A DNA stretch of 64,000 nt from Deinococcus aquaticus (GCF_028622095.1 NZ_CP115165.1:1432001-1496000), one strand, 5' to 3'. Counted from the stretch's first letter, positions 53,153 to 62,788 are shown. A program made the numbers and translations. The notes: a model not told the origin generated them from the sequence alone.

Positions 53153-54594
53153 TCGCGCGGGCCGCTCTGGCGTTCCAGTTGCCGCAGCGCCCACGCGGCC
53201 AGTCGCAGCACCGGTCGGCCGTAAGGGGGGTACATGAACCGCACGGGACTGGGCGTGGGTTCGCGCAACACGGCCCGCTCATGACTGAAGGTACGGAAGC
53301 CGTGTTCGCCGTGGTAGTTGCCCATGCCGCTGGGGCCGACCCCGCCGAACGGTAGGTTGGGGTTGGTCAGGTGCACGACCGCGCCGTTCACGACCATGCC
53401 GCCGCTGGTCGTCTCGCGCTGCACGCGGCGGATCATGTCCTCGTCGCGGCTGAACAGGTACAGCGCCAGCGGGGGGTCCAGGCGGCGGATCAGGCTCAGA
53501 GCCTCTTCTGGCGTGTCGTACGTCAGGATGGGCAGGACCGGCCCGAACAGTTCCTCCTGCATCAGCGGCATGCCGGGCGTCACGCCGCTCACTACGGTCG
53601 GCGAGATGAACCGGCCCGGCGCGTCGAACTCGCCGCCCAGCACCACCCGCGCGCCCTGTGCGACGCTGCCCTGCGTCAGGCGTTCCAGGCGCTGCACGCC
53701 GGCGCTGTCCACCATACGCCCGTAGTCCGGCCCGGCCCGCAGCCACGCGCCCGTCCCGAAGCGCCGCGCGATCACGGCCTCCAGGCGGCGCAGCAGCGGC
53801 TCTTCCAGGTGCCGGGGCACCAGCACGTAGTCCGGGGCCACGCAGGTCTGCCCGGCGTTCAGCAGTTTTCCCCACGCCAGCCGCTCGGCGGTCACGTCCA
53901 GGTCGGCGCTGGCGTCGATCAGGGCGGGGCTCTTGCCACCGAGTTCCAGGGTCACGCCCGTCAGGTTGTTCGCGGCGGCCCGCATGACGTGACGCCCGAC
54001 CGCGCCGCTCCCGGTGAAGAAGATGTGCCCGAACGGCAGTTCCGTCAAGGTGCGGGCCACCTCGCCGTCCCCCTCCACGACCGCGGCGAGGCGCGGTTCG
54101 AACACGCTGCCGATCAGGTCACTCAGCGCGCGCGCCACGTTGGGGGCCTTCTCGCTGGGTTTCAGGATCACGGTGTTCCCGGCGGCCAGACTGGCGACCA
54201 GCGGCACCAGCGCGAGGTTCACGGGGTAATTCCAGGGGCTCAGGATCAGGGTCACGCCGCGCGCCTGCATCTGCACCTCGCTGCGCGCCCCGAACAGCAT
54301 GCTGGGCGTGTCCACGCGGCGGGGCGCCATCCAGCGCGGCAGGCGGCGGATGGCATGCTGGATCTCCTCCAGCACCGGGTGCAGTTCTGTGATCTCGGCC
54401 TCGGCGCGGCTCTTGCCCAGGTCGGCTTTCAGGGCGTCGGCCAGGGGCACGCGGTGCGCGCGGACCGCGTCGTGCAGGCGGCGCAGGATCGCCTGACGCT
54501 GCGCGGCGGTCGTCTGCGCGGCCGGCCAGCGCTGCGCCTGCTGCGCGGCGAACAGGGCGTGAAGGTCAGGGGCGGGCAGGCTGGAATCGGACAT
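53149..54594 (-). CDS. Aldehyde dehydrogenase (class 3-like)
   Basis: 481 residues. Conserved SPWNYPVNLALVPLVASLAA, AAGNTVILKPSEKAPN, FFTGSGAVGRHVMRAAANNL, LELGGKSPALID (general-base Glu) and NAGQTCVAPDYVLV (nucleophile Cys). The C-terminal LPFGGVGPSGMGNYHGEHGF and hydrophobic tail (VRFMYPPYGRPVLRLAAWAL) match fatty-aldehyde/class 3 enzymes. Overlaps mobA by four bases (GTGA). Confidence 0.93.
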   Translation of the reverse strand: MSDSSLPAPDLHALFAAQQAQRWPAAQTTAAQRQAILRRLHDAVRAHRVPLADALKADLGKSRAEAEITELHPVLEEIQHAIRRLPRWMAPRRVDTPSMLFGARSEVQMQARGVTLILSPWNYPVNLALVPLVASLAAGNTVILKPSEKAPNVARALSDLIGSVFEPRLAAVVEGDGEVARTLTELPFGHIFFTGSGAVGRHVMRAAANNLTGVTLELGGKSPALIDASADLDVTAERLAWGKLLNAGQTCVAPDYVLVPRHLEEPLLRRLEAVIARRFGTGAWLRAGPDYGRMVDSAGVQRLERLTQGSVAQGARVVLGGEFDAPGRFISPTVVSGVTPGMPLMQEELFGPVLPILTYDTPEEALSLIRRLDPPLALYLFSRDEDMIRRVQRETTSGGMVVNGAVVHLTNPNLPFGGVGPSGMGNYHGEHGFRTFSHERAVLREPTPSPVRFMYPPYGRPVLRLAAWALRQLERQSGPRE

Positions 54595-54834
54595 GAGCAC
54601 CTCGGGGGAGTGCGGCACAGGGGAGCGGGTGACGGGCCGGGCGTGCCCGAGTGGCGAGGCGGAACAGGACGGAATTGAACCGAGTATAGAGCGCACGCCT
54701 CCCTTGAGAACGCATTGAGCGCCCCGTCACAAAGAAGCCCCGGCGACACTCTGAGCGCCCCCGGCACGCGCACACTGCAAGTCGCACGACAACCCACCGG
54801 CCCACCGCCCCTCACTCCCAGGAGGTTCTCCACC

Positions 54835-55278
54835 ATGACCATCACCAGACTTCTGCTCGGCTCTGCACTGGCCCTGACCCTCGGCTCCTGCGCCATGATG
54901 GCCCCCGCCATGAGTTACACCCTCGCCAAGCAACCGGCTGGCGGCGCACTGGCCTCCAGCGGCATGGTCGACGTGAAAAAAGACGGCATGACCGTCATGA
55001 CCAGCGCCAGGGTCATGGGCCTCGCCCCGAACACGTACTATGTCGCGCATTACCACCTGCAGGGCGCGGCCAGCGCCGACCCGTGTAGCAGTGGCGGCGC
55101 ACCCATCATGAACAGCATGATTGTTGGGCAGAGCGACGCCATGGGCATGCTTACCCTGACCGGCAGCGTGGCCGCCGCCGACGTGATGAACGCCACGTAC
55201 TTCAACATCCACACCGCCAAGGACGCCACGGGCGCCCCCGCCGACGCCGGCGTGACCTGCACGGGCGTCAAGATGTAA
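54835..55278 (+). CDS. Lipoprotein of the CHRD/Cu-Zn SOD-like fold
   Basis: 147 residues. Lipobox-like LTLGSCAMM: lipidation Cys at about 19 after a hydrophobic signal (LLLGSALALTLGS). The mature part (VMGLAPNTYYVAHYHLQGAA, YFNIHTAKDATGAPADAGVT) has a SodC- or CHRD-like beta-sandwich pattern with His pairs (AHYHL, NIHTA) and a Cys pair (Cys81 with Cys144 region). No full Cu site was verified, so enzyme activity is open. GGAGG lies 8 bases before the ATG. Envelope-anchored. Confidence 0.75.
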   Translation: MTITRLLLGSALALTLGSCAMMAPAMSYTLAKQPAGGALASSGMVDVKKDGMTVMTSARVMGLAPNTYYVAHYHLQGAASADPCSSGGAPIMNSMIVGQSDAMGMLTLTGSVAAADVMNATYFNIHTAKDATGAPADAGVTCTGVKM

Positions 55279-55290
55279 CCACGGCGTACG

Positions 55291-55345
55291 GTAGAAAGCA
55301 GATGGCAGGGGTTCCGTGATCGGACCTCTGCCATTTGCCATCGGC
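55291..55345. repeat. GTAGAAAGCAGATGGCAG palindromic repeat
   Basis: GTAGAAAGCAGATGGCAGGG and, further on, CTCTGCCATTTGCCATCGG with a TTCGACC; imperfect relative of 51956-52005. Between convergent genes. Confidence 0.65.
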
Positions 55346-55357
55346 CTTCGACCTTTC

Positions 55358-56503
55358 TTACAGCCCCAGGCTGCCCCGGTACCCCTCGATGATCTGCGCG
55401 CCCCAGATCAGGGCGACCAGCGCACCGACCGCCAGGAACGGCCCGAACTTCACGCGGTTCTCGCGTTTCATGGCGAGCTGCGTCACGCCGAACAGCGCCC
55501 CGGCGAACACCGCGACCACCAGCGTCAGCAGCAGCCGCTCCCAGCCCAGGAACGCGCCGATCACGGCGGCCAGTTTCACGTCCCCGAAGCCCATGGCGCT
55601 CGCGTCGGCCGGTTCGTCGGCCGCGTCGTCCACAGTCTGCCCACGGTACTTCAGCCACCAGTACACGCCCGCCACCAGCGACGTGGCGCCCGCTGCGGCC
55701 AGCGCACCCTGCACCATCAGGATCATGCCCGGGCCGTACCCGGCGCTGCCCAGCACCACGCTGACCAGCAGGCCGCCCAGCGTCAGCAGTTCCGGTACGC
55801 GCACCACGCGCCGGGCCACCACGTTCACGGCCGCCGACAGCAGCGCCGCGCCCAGGCCCCACCACGGCCCCAGCCACGCCCCGGCCAGCAGCGCCAGACT
55901 GATCTGCTGGTACCCGATGGGCGCTTCCGGGTACGAGCGCTCCCGGAAGCGGCGCAGCACCCACGACCCGAACTGGTTGATCGCCACGACCAGACCTGCA
56001 CCCAGCAGCGCGCCCTGCACCGCGCCCGACAGGTCCGGCAGCCCCTCGGCGCCCGCCCGGCCGTTCAGGAGCCCGAACAGGATGCCCAGCGCCGTGCCCG
56101 GCAGCGTCAGCTCGTCCGGGATGGTGTACGTGTCTAGGTCGATGGCACTCCCGACCAGCAGGATCGTGAACAGCGCCATCAATCCCAGCGCGCCCCACCC
56201 GACCACCAGCGGTGGGAATAATGCGGCGATCACGCCGTACCCCAGCCCGGTCAGCAATTCCACCACCGGGTACCGCGCCTTGATGGGCGCCCGGCAGTAC
56301 CGGCACTTGCCGCCCAGGCTCAACCACGACAGCACCGGCACCAGATCCGGCACGCCCAGCCGGTGATCGCAGTTAGGGCAGTGACTGGGCGGGAAGGCGA
56401 TACTCTCGCCGCGCGGCAGGCGCCAGATCAGCACGTTCGAGAACGACCCGACCAGCAGGCCGAGCAGGGCAGCAAAGATCACGAGGAGGACGTCAGGGGT
56501 CAC
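55358..56503 (-). CDS. Type IV prepilin peptidase / methyltransferase (A24)
   Basis: 381 residues from a GTG at 56503 with TACACT 6 bases upstream (leaderless), preferred over 56530. N-terminal methyltransferase part with the CPNC...CRYC zinc-binding site (residues about 42-75). Peptidase catalytic Asp in LVGSAIDLDTYTIPDELT and in AMGFGDVKLAAVIGA. Eight or so membrane helices. Cleaves and N-methylates prepilins for type IV pili and natural transformation. Unlinked to pilin genes here. Confidence 0.92.
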   Translation of the reverse strand: MTPDVLLVIFAALLGLLVGSFSNVLIWRLPRGESIAFPPSHCPNCDHRLGVPDLVPVLSWLSLGGKCRYCRAPIKARYPVVELLTGLGYGVIAALFPPLVVGWGALGLMALFTILLVGSAIDLDTYTIPDELTLPGTALGILFGLLNGRAGAEGLPDLSGAVQGALLGAGLVVAINQFGSWVLRRFRERSYPEAPIGYQQISLALLAGAWLGPWWGLGAALLSAAVNVVARRVVRVPELLTLGGLLVSVVLGSAGYGPGMILMVQGALAAAGATSLVAGVYWWLKYRGQTVDDAADEPADASAMGFGDVKLAAVIGAFLGWERLLLTLVVAVFAGALFGVTQLAMKRENRVKFGPFLAVGALVALIWGAQIIEGYRGSLGL

Positions 56504-56558
56504 CCCGGCAGTGTAGGCAACAACTCTCACAGCTGTCTTGCCTTCAGCTGCCCGGCCC

Positions 56559-57068
56559 TTACCGGGTCGCGGGGCCGTCCAGCGTGAACAGCGCGTCCAG
56601 CCACGCCCGCAGCGGCTCCGGCACCCAGGAGACCCCTTCGGGCAGCGGCGCCGGGACGACCGGGACGCCCAGCTGCGCCGCCTCGCCCTGCGCCGCCGCC
56701 AGGGCCGCCCCGAAGTCCACGTAGCCCTTCTCGTCGGGCGGAATCAGCGCCGTGCGGGTCAGCGCCCCGGCGCGCGTCAGGTCCGCCCAGTTCAGGCGGT
56801 ACACGTCCTCGAACACGAAGGACCGCTCGGGCTTCCCCGGCACGTCCGCCACGAACCGCACCGGGGGGCGGCAGTCACCATCCAGAATCGTCACGCGCGC
56901 CCCGCATCCCCCGCAGGTGAAGCCGCCCACGTGCCCGTACCGGCTGCCCACGTACCGCCGCGCCTCGTGCGGCACGAACCCGCATGCCGGACAGACCGTG
57001 AAGATCGGCACGTCCAGCAGCCACGTCGAAGGCTGCCGTCCCGTGCGGTTGAAGTACAGGCGGACCAT
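56559..57068 (-). CDS. Zinc-ribbon-like protein of unknown function
   Basis: 169 residues. Two CxxC pairs, VCPACGFVP (27-31) and FTCGGCGARV (52-56 region), can bind one zinc. The C-terminal half is Ala/Pro-rich and helical (VDFGAALAAAQGEAAQLGVP). CAGACT lies 6 bases before the ATG. Family not recognised. Confidence 0.65.
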   Translation of the reverse strand: MVRLYFNRTGRQPSTWLLDVPIFTVCPACGFVPHEARRYVGSRYGHVGGFTCGGCGARVTILDGDCRPPVRFVADVPGKPERSFVFEDVYRLNWADLTRAGALTRTALIPPDEKGYVDFGAALAAAQGEAAQLGVPVVPAPLPEGVSWVPEPLRAWLDALFTLDGPATR

Positions 57069-57168
57069 GCACCCAGTCTGGCACGCAGGCACGTGAGCTT
57101 TCAGACAGGGGAATGGCGGGCGCCCCGTTCCCAGGACACCCGCCACCCATCAGTAACCGTTGCGCCCC

Positions 57169-57298
57169 TACGGATTCCGTCTGTTGCGTTGACAGATCGG
57201 AAGGGCACCGATCTGCCAACTCCACTCCCGGAACCCCCGTTGCTCCCACTCGCTTCGCTCGGATTGAATGGTTTGCAAACCATTCAATCGGAGTCTGA
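57169..57298 (-). repeat. Small noncoding dispersed repeat, copy 3
   Basis: On the minus strand it runs from the rimO stop: CAGACTCCGATTGAATGG, a perfect inner palindrome ATGGTTTGCAAACCAT, GTGGAGTTGGCA and CAGACGGAATCCGTA. Same orientation relative to rimO as copies 1 and 2 relative to their genes. Confidence 0.8.
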
Positions 57299-58792
57299 TC
57301 AGTGCTTCCCGAAGTGCCCCAGCTGCGGTACGTTGGGCTTCCAGGCAGGCGTCTCCACGACCTCACCGTACAGGTCGTACTCGTCGCTGTCCTCAATGCG
57401 TACGCGCACGATGTCCCCGATCTTCACGGTCCCGGCGAAGTCGGCGGCGAACAGGTACACCTGTCCGTCGATGCCCGGCGCGTCCCCCTTCGTCCGGCCG
57501 ATCAGTTTCGTGCCCGGCGCGTCGTCCTCGTCATCGTTGAACTCGTCCACGATCACGTCCATGACGGTGCCGACCTTCTCGGCCAGCCGCTCGGCACTGA
57601 TGCGCTGCGCGACCTCCATGAAGCGGCTCAGGCGCTCCTCCTTCACGTCCTGCGGCACGGCGTCCGGCAGGGCGTTCGCGTCGGCCTCGTCCACATCGCT
57701 GTACGTGAACGCCCCCACGCGGTCCAGGCGGGCGTCCTCCAGGAACTGCAGCAACTCCACGAAATCGGCCTCCGTCTCACCGGGGAAGCCCACGATGAAC
57801 GTGGAGCGGATCACGAGCTCCGGGCAGATCTCCCGCCAGCGGCGGATGGTGTCCAGCTGCTTGCCCGCACCGGGCCGGCGCATGGACCGCAGGATCTTCG
57901 GACTGGCGTGCTGCAGCGGCACGTCCAGGTACGGCAGGATCTTGCCCGCCGCCATCAGTTCCACGATCTTCTCCACGTGCGGGTACGGGTACACGTAATG
58001 CATGCGCACCCACGCGCCCATCTCGCCCAGCTTCACGGCCAGGTCCGTCAGGTGCGCGCGGACCTGCTCACCCTGGAATTCGCTCTCGCGGTAGCGGACG
58101 TCCACGCCGTACGCACTCGTGTCCTGCGAGATGATCATCAGTTCCTTCGTGCCGCCCGCGATCAGGCGGTACGCCTCGTACAGCACCGAACCGGCGTCAC
58201 GGGACACCTGCAACCCCCGCAACTTCGGAATGATGCAGAACGAACACGTGTGATTGCAGCCCTCCGCGATCTTCACGTACGCGTAGTGCTTAGGCGTCAG
58301 CTTTACGCTCGGCGCGAACACATCCCCGTGCCGCGTATCCTCCCGCTCCGGCTGCACGGCGTCCGCCCGTGTGCCCGGCGCGGCCACCGGCAGCAGACCC
58401 GTGAACGCACTCGTATCGATCGGCAGCAGCGTCCGAACGTGACCCATCACGTCATCCACCGCCTCACTGCCCGTGATCGCCGCGACCTTCGGGTGCCGCT
58501 CCATGATCTTCTCCGGCCGCTCGCCCAGGCACCCGGTCACGATGACCTTCCCCGTCGCCTCCAGCGCCTCACCAATCGCGCTCAGGGACTCCTCGACCGC
58601 CGGCGTGATGAACCCGCACGTATTCACGATCACCGCGTCCGCATTCTCGTAACTGGCCGCCACCTCATAGCCCTCGAACCGCAGCTGCGTCAGAATCCGC
58701 TCGCTGTCCACCAGCGCCTTCGGGCACCCCAGACTGATGAACCCCACCCGTTTTGCGCCCGCCACAGCGGGACCGTTGCCTTCCATCATCAT
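57299..58792 (-). CDS. rimO: Ribosomal protein S12 methylthiotransferase
   Basis: 497 residues. MTTase domain: [24 protein letters not shown] and [10 protein letters not shown] (three Cys). The radical SAM site [15 protein letters not shown] follows, and TRAM at the end ([20 protein letters not shown]). Adds a methylthio group to Asp of S12. GGAAGGAG precedes the start; three consecutive ATG (58792, 58789, 58786) make the exact initiation codon uncertain. Confidence 0.93.
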   Translation of the reverse strand: MMMEGNGPAVAGAKRVGFISLGCPKALVDSERILTQLRFEGYEVAASYENADAVIVNTCGFITPAVEESLSAIGEALEATGKVIVTGCLGERPEKIMERHPKVAAITGSEAVDDVMGHVRTLLPIDTSAFTGLLPVAAPGTRADAVQPEREDTRHGDVFAPSVKLTPKHYAYVKIAEGCNHTCSFCIIPKLRGLQVSRDAGSVLYEAYRLIAGGTKELMIISQDTSAYGVDVRYRESEFQGEQVRAHLTDLAVKLGEMGAWVRMHYVYPYPHVEKIVELMAAGKILPYLDVPLQHASPKILRSMRRPGAGKQLDTIRRWREICPELVIRSTFIVGFPGETEADFVELLQFLEDARLDRVGAFTYSDVDEADANALPDAVPQDVKEERLSRFMEVAQRISAERLAEKVGTVMDVIVDEFNDDEDDAPGTKLIGRTKGDAPGIDGQVYLFAADFAGTVKIGDIVRVRIEDSDEYDLYGEVVETPAWKPNVPQLGHFGKH

Positions 58793-58917
58793 CTACTCCT
58801 TCCCTTGCGCCGCACCCAGCACCCCGGGGGCACAGAGGTTCAGCCCGCCACTCTACAGGGACGGGCCGCGCCGGGCGACGCACTGGATTACAGGATCACC
58901 CCGGAAGAGGGGCTCAG

Positions 58918-59334
58918 TTACGTTCGGGCGTTGCCTGCGAACTCCTGCTCGAAAGCGTCCAGAATGTCGCGGTCGCTGACGCTCTGTAATCCCAGGCTCA
59001 GGAGCTTCTTGATCTTCGGGAAGTACGGCTCGTCCGTGATGTCCTTCTCGTAACCGTCCCGGAAGGTGCGTTTTCCGGTCAGGGTCACGCGGAACTCGTC
59101 GTCCGAGCGTCCGTAACTGCACCGGGTATCCACGATTCGCTGGTACAGGAAGTAGCGTTTGCTCTTGCTGTCTGGCCGGCCAATGCACCAGATGATCCCG
59201 CCTTCCGTGGCGGCCCTCTCCGCAACGGCTTCCTTGTTGGTGGCGATCATGCCGCTCTCTGCGACCTCACCCCGGAAGCCGATGCCCATTGAGGCGGGGT
59301 TGTGGTACAGCACGTAGTTCGCAGTTCGGGCCAT
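58918..59334 (-). CDS. Uncharacterised protein, 138 residues
   Basis: Reads MARTANYVLYHNPASMGIGF, then IIWCIGRPDSKSKRYFLYQR and DEFRVTLTGKRTFRDGYEKD. The alternation of beta strands and aromatic residues resembles PUA/EVE-like small barrels, but no family is recognised. Less GC-biased codons than the neighbours. The ATG at 59334 is preferred over 59364: TACCGT lies 5 bases upstream. Divergent from minD; the stop is about 126 bases before rimO, not co-directional coupling. Confidence 0.6.
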   Translation of the reverse strand: MARTANYVLYHNPASMGIGFRGEVAESGMIATNKEAVAERAATEGGIIWCIGRPDSKSKRYFLYQRIVDTRCSYGRSDDEFRVTLTGKRTFRDGYEKDITDEPYFPKIKKLLSLGLQSVSDRDILDAFEQEFAGNART

Positions 59335-59456
59335 GCCGTACGGTATTCCCTCTGGTGGCCACATGGTGCCGCAGATCCAGCACCCCCTGATTCGCGCGGC
59401 TGTCCGCTGTCGCTCGGGGGCGCGTCTCTCAGGGTTGGGCTGTACACTGCCTGAAG

Positions 59457-60257
59457 ATGAATGCCAAGGTTATTGTGGTCACGTCCGGCAAGGGGGGCGT
59501 GGGTAAAACCACGACCACCGCGAACATAGGAGCGGCACTCGCGAAACTGGGTGAGAAGGTCGCGGTCATTGACGTGGATGTGGGCCTGCGGAACCTGGAT
59601 GTGGTGATGGGTCTGGAGTCGCGGGTGGTGTTCGATCTGGTGGACGTGCTGGAAGGTAAGTGCCGCATGTCTCAGGCGCTGATCCGGGATAAGCGGGTGG
59701 AGAACCTGTTCCTGCTGCCGGCCAGTCAGACGCGTGATAAGGACGCGCTGGACCCGGAGGTGTTCAAGGGTGTGGTGCGGGATCTGATCGAGACCGAGGG
59801 TTTCGACCGGATCCTGATCGATTCCCCGGCGGGTATCGAGTCGGGGTTCCGCACGGCGGCCGCCCCGGCGGAGGGGGCGCTGGTGGTCGTGAACCCGGAG
59901 GTTTCCAGCGTGCGTGACGCGGACCGCATCATCGGGCTGCTGGAGGCCCAGCAGGTCAGTGAGATCCGGCTGGTCATCAACCGCCTGCGTCCGAAGATGG
60001 TGGCGAGCGGGAACATGCTGTCCGAGGCGGACATTCTGGACATCCTGGGTGTCAAGCCGATCGGGATCGTGCCGGAGGACGAGGGGATCATCATCTCGAC
60101 GAACGTGGGTGAGCCGGCGGTGCTGGGCAAGACGAAGGCGGGCGAGGCGTTCATGGCGACCGCGCGCCGCCTGAAGGGCGAGGACGTGCCGTACCCGAAG
60201 TTCGAGGAGGACAAGGGATTCCTGGCGGCGCTGCGCCGACTGTTCGGGGGGGCCTGA
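59457..60257 (+). CDS. minD: Septum site-determining ATPase MinD
   Basis: 266 residues. Deviant Walker A SGKGGVGKTTTTANIG, IDVDVGLRNLDVVMGLE, LIDSPAGIESGF, and the C-terminal membrane-targeting helix (FLAALRRLFGGA). Positions the division septum with MinE. TACACT lies 8 bases before the ATG. No minC lies in the window. Confidence 0.95.
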   Translation: MNAKVIVVTSGKGGVGKTTTTANIGAALAKLGEKVAVIDVDVGLRNLDVVMGLESRVVFDLVDVLEGKCRMSQALIRDKRVENLFLLPASQTRDKDALDPEVFKGVVRDLIETEGFDRILIDSPAGIESGFRTAAAPAEGALVVVNPEVSSVRDADRIIGLLEAQQVSEIRLVINRLRPKMVASGNMLSEADILDILGVKPIGIVPEDEGIIISTNVGEPAVLGKTKAGEAFMATARRLKGEDVPYPKFEEDKGFLAALRRLFGGA

Positions 60258-60258
60258 C

Positions 60259-60519
60259 GTGTTTTCCTGGATGAAGCGCGGCCGGACCAAGGAGACCCTG
60301 AAAGACCGCCTGGAACTGGTGCTGGCGTACGACCGGGCGCAGATTCCGCCCGGCAAGGTGGATGCGCTGCGGAACGACCTGCTGGAAGTCGTCAAGCGGT
60401 ACTTCCCGACGGGGAACAGCAGCGTGGAGATCGAGCAGCGGGGCGACATGGTGGTCCTGATGGCGAACATTCCACTGGATGAGGATTCGCCGGGCCGTGC
60501 GGCCGAACGCAACCGCTGA
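60259..60519 (+). CDS. minE: Cell division topological specificity factor MinE
   Basis: 86 residues, GTG start one base after the minD stop. KDRLELVLAYDRAQIPPGKV is the MinD-interacting signature, then LLEVVKRYFPTGNSSVEIEQ. Stimulates MinD ATPase. Confidence 0.93.
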   Translation: MFSWMKRGRTKETLKDRLELVLAYDRAQIPPGKVDALRNDLLEVVKRYFPTGNSSVEIEQRGDMVVLMANIPLDEDSPGRAAERNR

Positions 60520-60680
60520 TCCCGGCCGCCGGGCCCTGCTGCCCAGGCACCCTGCTGCGGTCACCTCAGCTCTAAGCACCTTCACCCTCGCAGGCCGTAG
60601 CCTGTGGGGGTGTCGCGTTTGAATGTTCAGTCTGCCTTTCACTCCGGGGTGCCCGTGCGGGCGCCGCTGGCGGGGACGCC

Positions 60681-61748
60681 TTGAAGTACGACCTGCGGTT
60701 CCCGGTGATCATCGCGGCCCTGCTGGCGGTGGGCCTGATGACGGTCAGTACGGCGGCCCTGTCGCCGCGCGTGTCGAGCGGTGTGTTCAACAAGCAGGTG
60801 CTGGGCGTGGTGCTGGCGGCCGTGCCGATTGCCCTGATGTGGTGGGTGGGCCGGGACCGCATCTACCGCGTGGCGCCGTACCTGTACGGGCTGGCGCTGC
60901 TGATGCAGGTCAGTACGTTCGTGATCGGGAAGGAAGTGAACGGGCAGCGCAACTGGATCGAGCTGGGGCCGCTGCAGTTTCAGCCGCTGGAGATCCTGAA
61001 GTTCGCGTTGATCCTGATGCTGGCTGTCACGCTGCGCGGGGGGTTCAAGGGGGTGTCCACGTACGGGCGGGCGCTGGCGGTGTTCCTGCCGGCCGTGGGT
61101 CTGGTCGTCATTCAGGATTTCGGGGGGGCGATCGTGCTGAGCGTCATGTTCGCCGTGATGATGCTGGCGGCGCGCATGCCGGTGTGGCACGCGCTGCTGG
61201 CGGCGCTGGTGGTGGGAACGGCGGTGCCGACGGTGCTGTACCCGCACCTGGAGCCGTACCAGCAGAAGCGCCTGACGATCTTCCTGAACCCCTACGAGGA
61301 CCCGCGCGGGGCGGGATATCAGGTGATTCAGAGCACCATCGCGGTGGGCAGCGGTGGGTTGCAGGGCAAGGGGTACAAGCAGGGCAGTCAGTCGCACAAC
61401 GGGTTCCTGCCGGAGGCGCACACGGACTTCGCGGTGTCCACGTGGCTGGAGGAACAGGGGTTCGTGGGGGGCGTGGTGGTGCTGCTGCTGTACGGCGGGT
61501 TGTTCTGGGGGCTGGCGGGCATGGCGGGCGAGGCGCCCCGGTTGCAGGATCAGGTGCTGTTCGCGGGCATTCTGGGTCAGATCGGCTTTCAGGTTCTCGA
61601 GAACGTCGGCGCGGCCCTGAGTGTCCTGCCGTTGACGGGCATCACCCTGCCGCTGATCAGTTACGGCCTGAGCAGTCTGGTCAGTACCCTGAGCACGCTG
61701 GGGCTGGCGTACATCGTGCACCGTGACCGGTACGAGGGCCGCATCTGA
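60681..61748 (+). CDS. rodA: RodA-type SEDS peptidoglycan glycosyltransferase
   Basis: 355 residues, TTG start at 60681, about ten membrane helices. The SEDS motifs are present: GQRNWIELGPLQFQPLEILK, VVIQDFGGAIVLSVM, SQSHNGFLPEAHTDFAVSTW (catalytic Asp region) and GITLPLISYGLSSLVSTLS. Polymerises lipid II for wall elongation with a class B PBP. Follows minDE by 161 bases. Its stop TGA runs directly into a dispersed repeat. Confidence 0.92.
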   Translation: MKYDLRFPVIIAALLAVGLMTVSTAALSPRVSSGVFNKQVLGVVLAAVPIALMWWVGRDRIYRVAPYLYGLALLMQVSTFVIGKEVNGQRNWIELGPLQFQPLEILKFALILMLAVTLRGGFKGVSTYGRALAVFLPAVGLVVIQDFGGAIVLSVMFAVMMLAARMPVWHALLAALVVGTAVPTVLYPHLEPYQQKRLTIFLNPYEDPRGAGYQVIQSTIAVGSGGLQGKGYKQGSQSHNGFLPEAHTDFAVSTWLEEQGFVGGVVVLLLYGGLFWGLAGMAGEAPRLQDQVLFAGILGQIGFQVLENVGAALSVLPLTGITLPLISYGLSSLVSTLSTLGLAYIVHRDRYEGRI

Positions 61749-61881
61749 TACGGACTGCCGTCTGTTTCGTTCACAACCCGCCAACGCACCGGGTTGCCAA
61801 CTCCACGCCCGGAATCCGTTTTGCTCCTACTCTCTCCGCTCAGATTGAACGGTTTTTGCGAACCATTCAATCGGAGTCCGT
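61749..61881 (-). repeat. Small noncoding dispersed repeat, copy 4 (reverse)
   Basis: TACGGACTGCCGTCTGTTTC at the rodA stop and AACCATTCAATCGGAGTCCG at the far end, i.e. opposite orientation to rodA compared with copies 1-3. The last bases supply GGAG (61873-61876) 8 bases before the next gene's ATG. Confidence 0.8.
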
Positions 61882-61884
61882 GAG

Positions 61885-62475
61885 ATGAGTGCCGCGCGGC
61901 CTGAGTTCCGGGTGTTCGTGGCGGTCAGTCTGGACGGCCTGATCGCCCGGCCGGACGGTCGCCTGGACTGGCTGCCGGGAGCCACGGCGGACGGTGCAGC
62001 GGCGCCAGTGGGCGAGGATCACGGGTACGCGGCGTTCGTGGCGGGCGTGGATACCCTGCTGATGGGCCGGGAGACCTTCGAGACCGTGAAGGACTTCCCG
62101 GAGTGGCCGTACGCGGGCCTGCGGGTGGTTGTCCTGAGCCGCACCCTGAGCGCGGCGGACCTGCCACCCGCCCTGCGGGGCACGGTGCAGGTCATGGCCG
62201 GACCACCCGAACGGGTCGCGGAGCAACTGGGCCGCCTGGGCGCGCGGGCCGTGTACGTGGACGGCGGGCAGACTGTTCAGGCGTTCCTGCGGGCCGGACT
62301 GATCGACGAACTGACGGTCACGGTCGTGCCGGTGCTGCTGGGGCGGGGCCGTCCGCTGTTCGGGCCGCTGGACGCCGACCTGCCGCTGACGCTGGTGTCG
62401 GCGCGGGTGTTCGCGGGCAGCGGGTTCGTGCAGAGCACGTACCGGCGCCGCGCCGCTTCGCAGATTCCGTCCTGA
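61885..62475 (+). CDS. Dihydrofolate reductase / RibD C-terminal family protein
   Basis: 196 residues. FRVFVAVSLDGLIARPDGRL, DTLLMGRETFETVKDFPEWP, VVVLSRTLSAADLPPALRG and YVDGGQTVQAFLRAGLIDEL match the DHFR-fold RibD-C group, in which members reduce pyrimidines or unknown substrates with NADPH. The start ATG at 61885 has GGAG provided by the repeat. Confidence 0.88.
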   Translation: MSAARPEFRVFVAVSLDGLIARPDGRLDWLPGATADGAAAPVGEDHGYAAFVAGVDTLLMGRETFETVKDFPEWPYAGLRVVVLSRTLSAADLPPALRGTVQVMAGPPERVAEQLGRLGARAVYVDGGQTVQAFLRAGLIDELTVTVVPVLLGRGRPLFGPLDADLPLTLVSARVFAGSGFVQSTYRRRAASQIPS

Positions 62476-62523
62476 AACCTGCCGGGGCTGCTGCTGTTCG
62501 TGACGGGATTCCGGGTGGCCGGT

Positions 62524-62551
62524 CCGCATGCCCCTGATGGGGGCGGTGCGG
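62524..62551 (+). terminator. Imperfect GC hairpin after DHFR-like gene
   Basis: CCGCA-T-GCCCC, loop TGAT, GGGG-GCGG-TGCGG. The rest of the 313-base gap 62476-62788 holds no gene, only promoter-like sequence after 62600 and the palindrome at 62645. Confidence 0.4.
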
Positions 62552-62644
62552 GGGGTCCGGTTCCTTAAGAGTGTCTTTTATGACGTGTGGAACGTCGTGC
62601 CGCCGAAGGTGTTACGGTGTGGCTCGTTCCACCCCCGCTGCCAT

Positions 62645-62666
62645 AACAGAGTGAAATAATTTACAC
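62645..62666. promoter_or_regulatory. AACAGAGTG plus GTGAAATAATTTACAC palindrome
   Basis: An imperfect palindrome GTGAAAT/AATTTACAC preceded by AACAGA. Shares AACAGAGTG and the GTG...CAC palindrome form with 15568-15587 before mscL. It is the most AT-rich stretch of this gap. Confidence 0.4.
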
Positions 62667-62788
62667 TTGCGCCGATGAGGCGTTCGTGTCCGCGTGAAGG
62701 CGGCGCGGTCCGTCAAGGCCGTTCAGGGTTCATCCCCGGTTCCCAGCAGTTCAGGCAGTCCGTTTCACGGCAGTTCCCAGGAGGCGTC

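Noticed and set aside
54835..55278. True Cu/Zn superoxide dismutase
   Set aside because: The fold pattern and some His residues are there, but the full set of Cu and Zn ligands could not be confirmed by eye.
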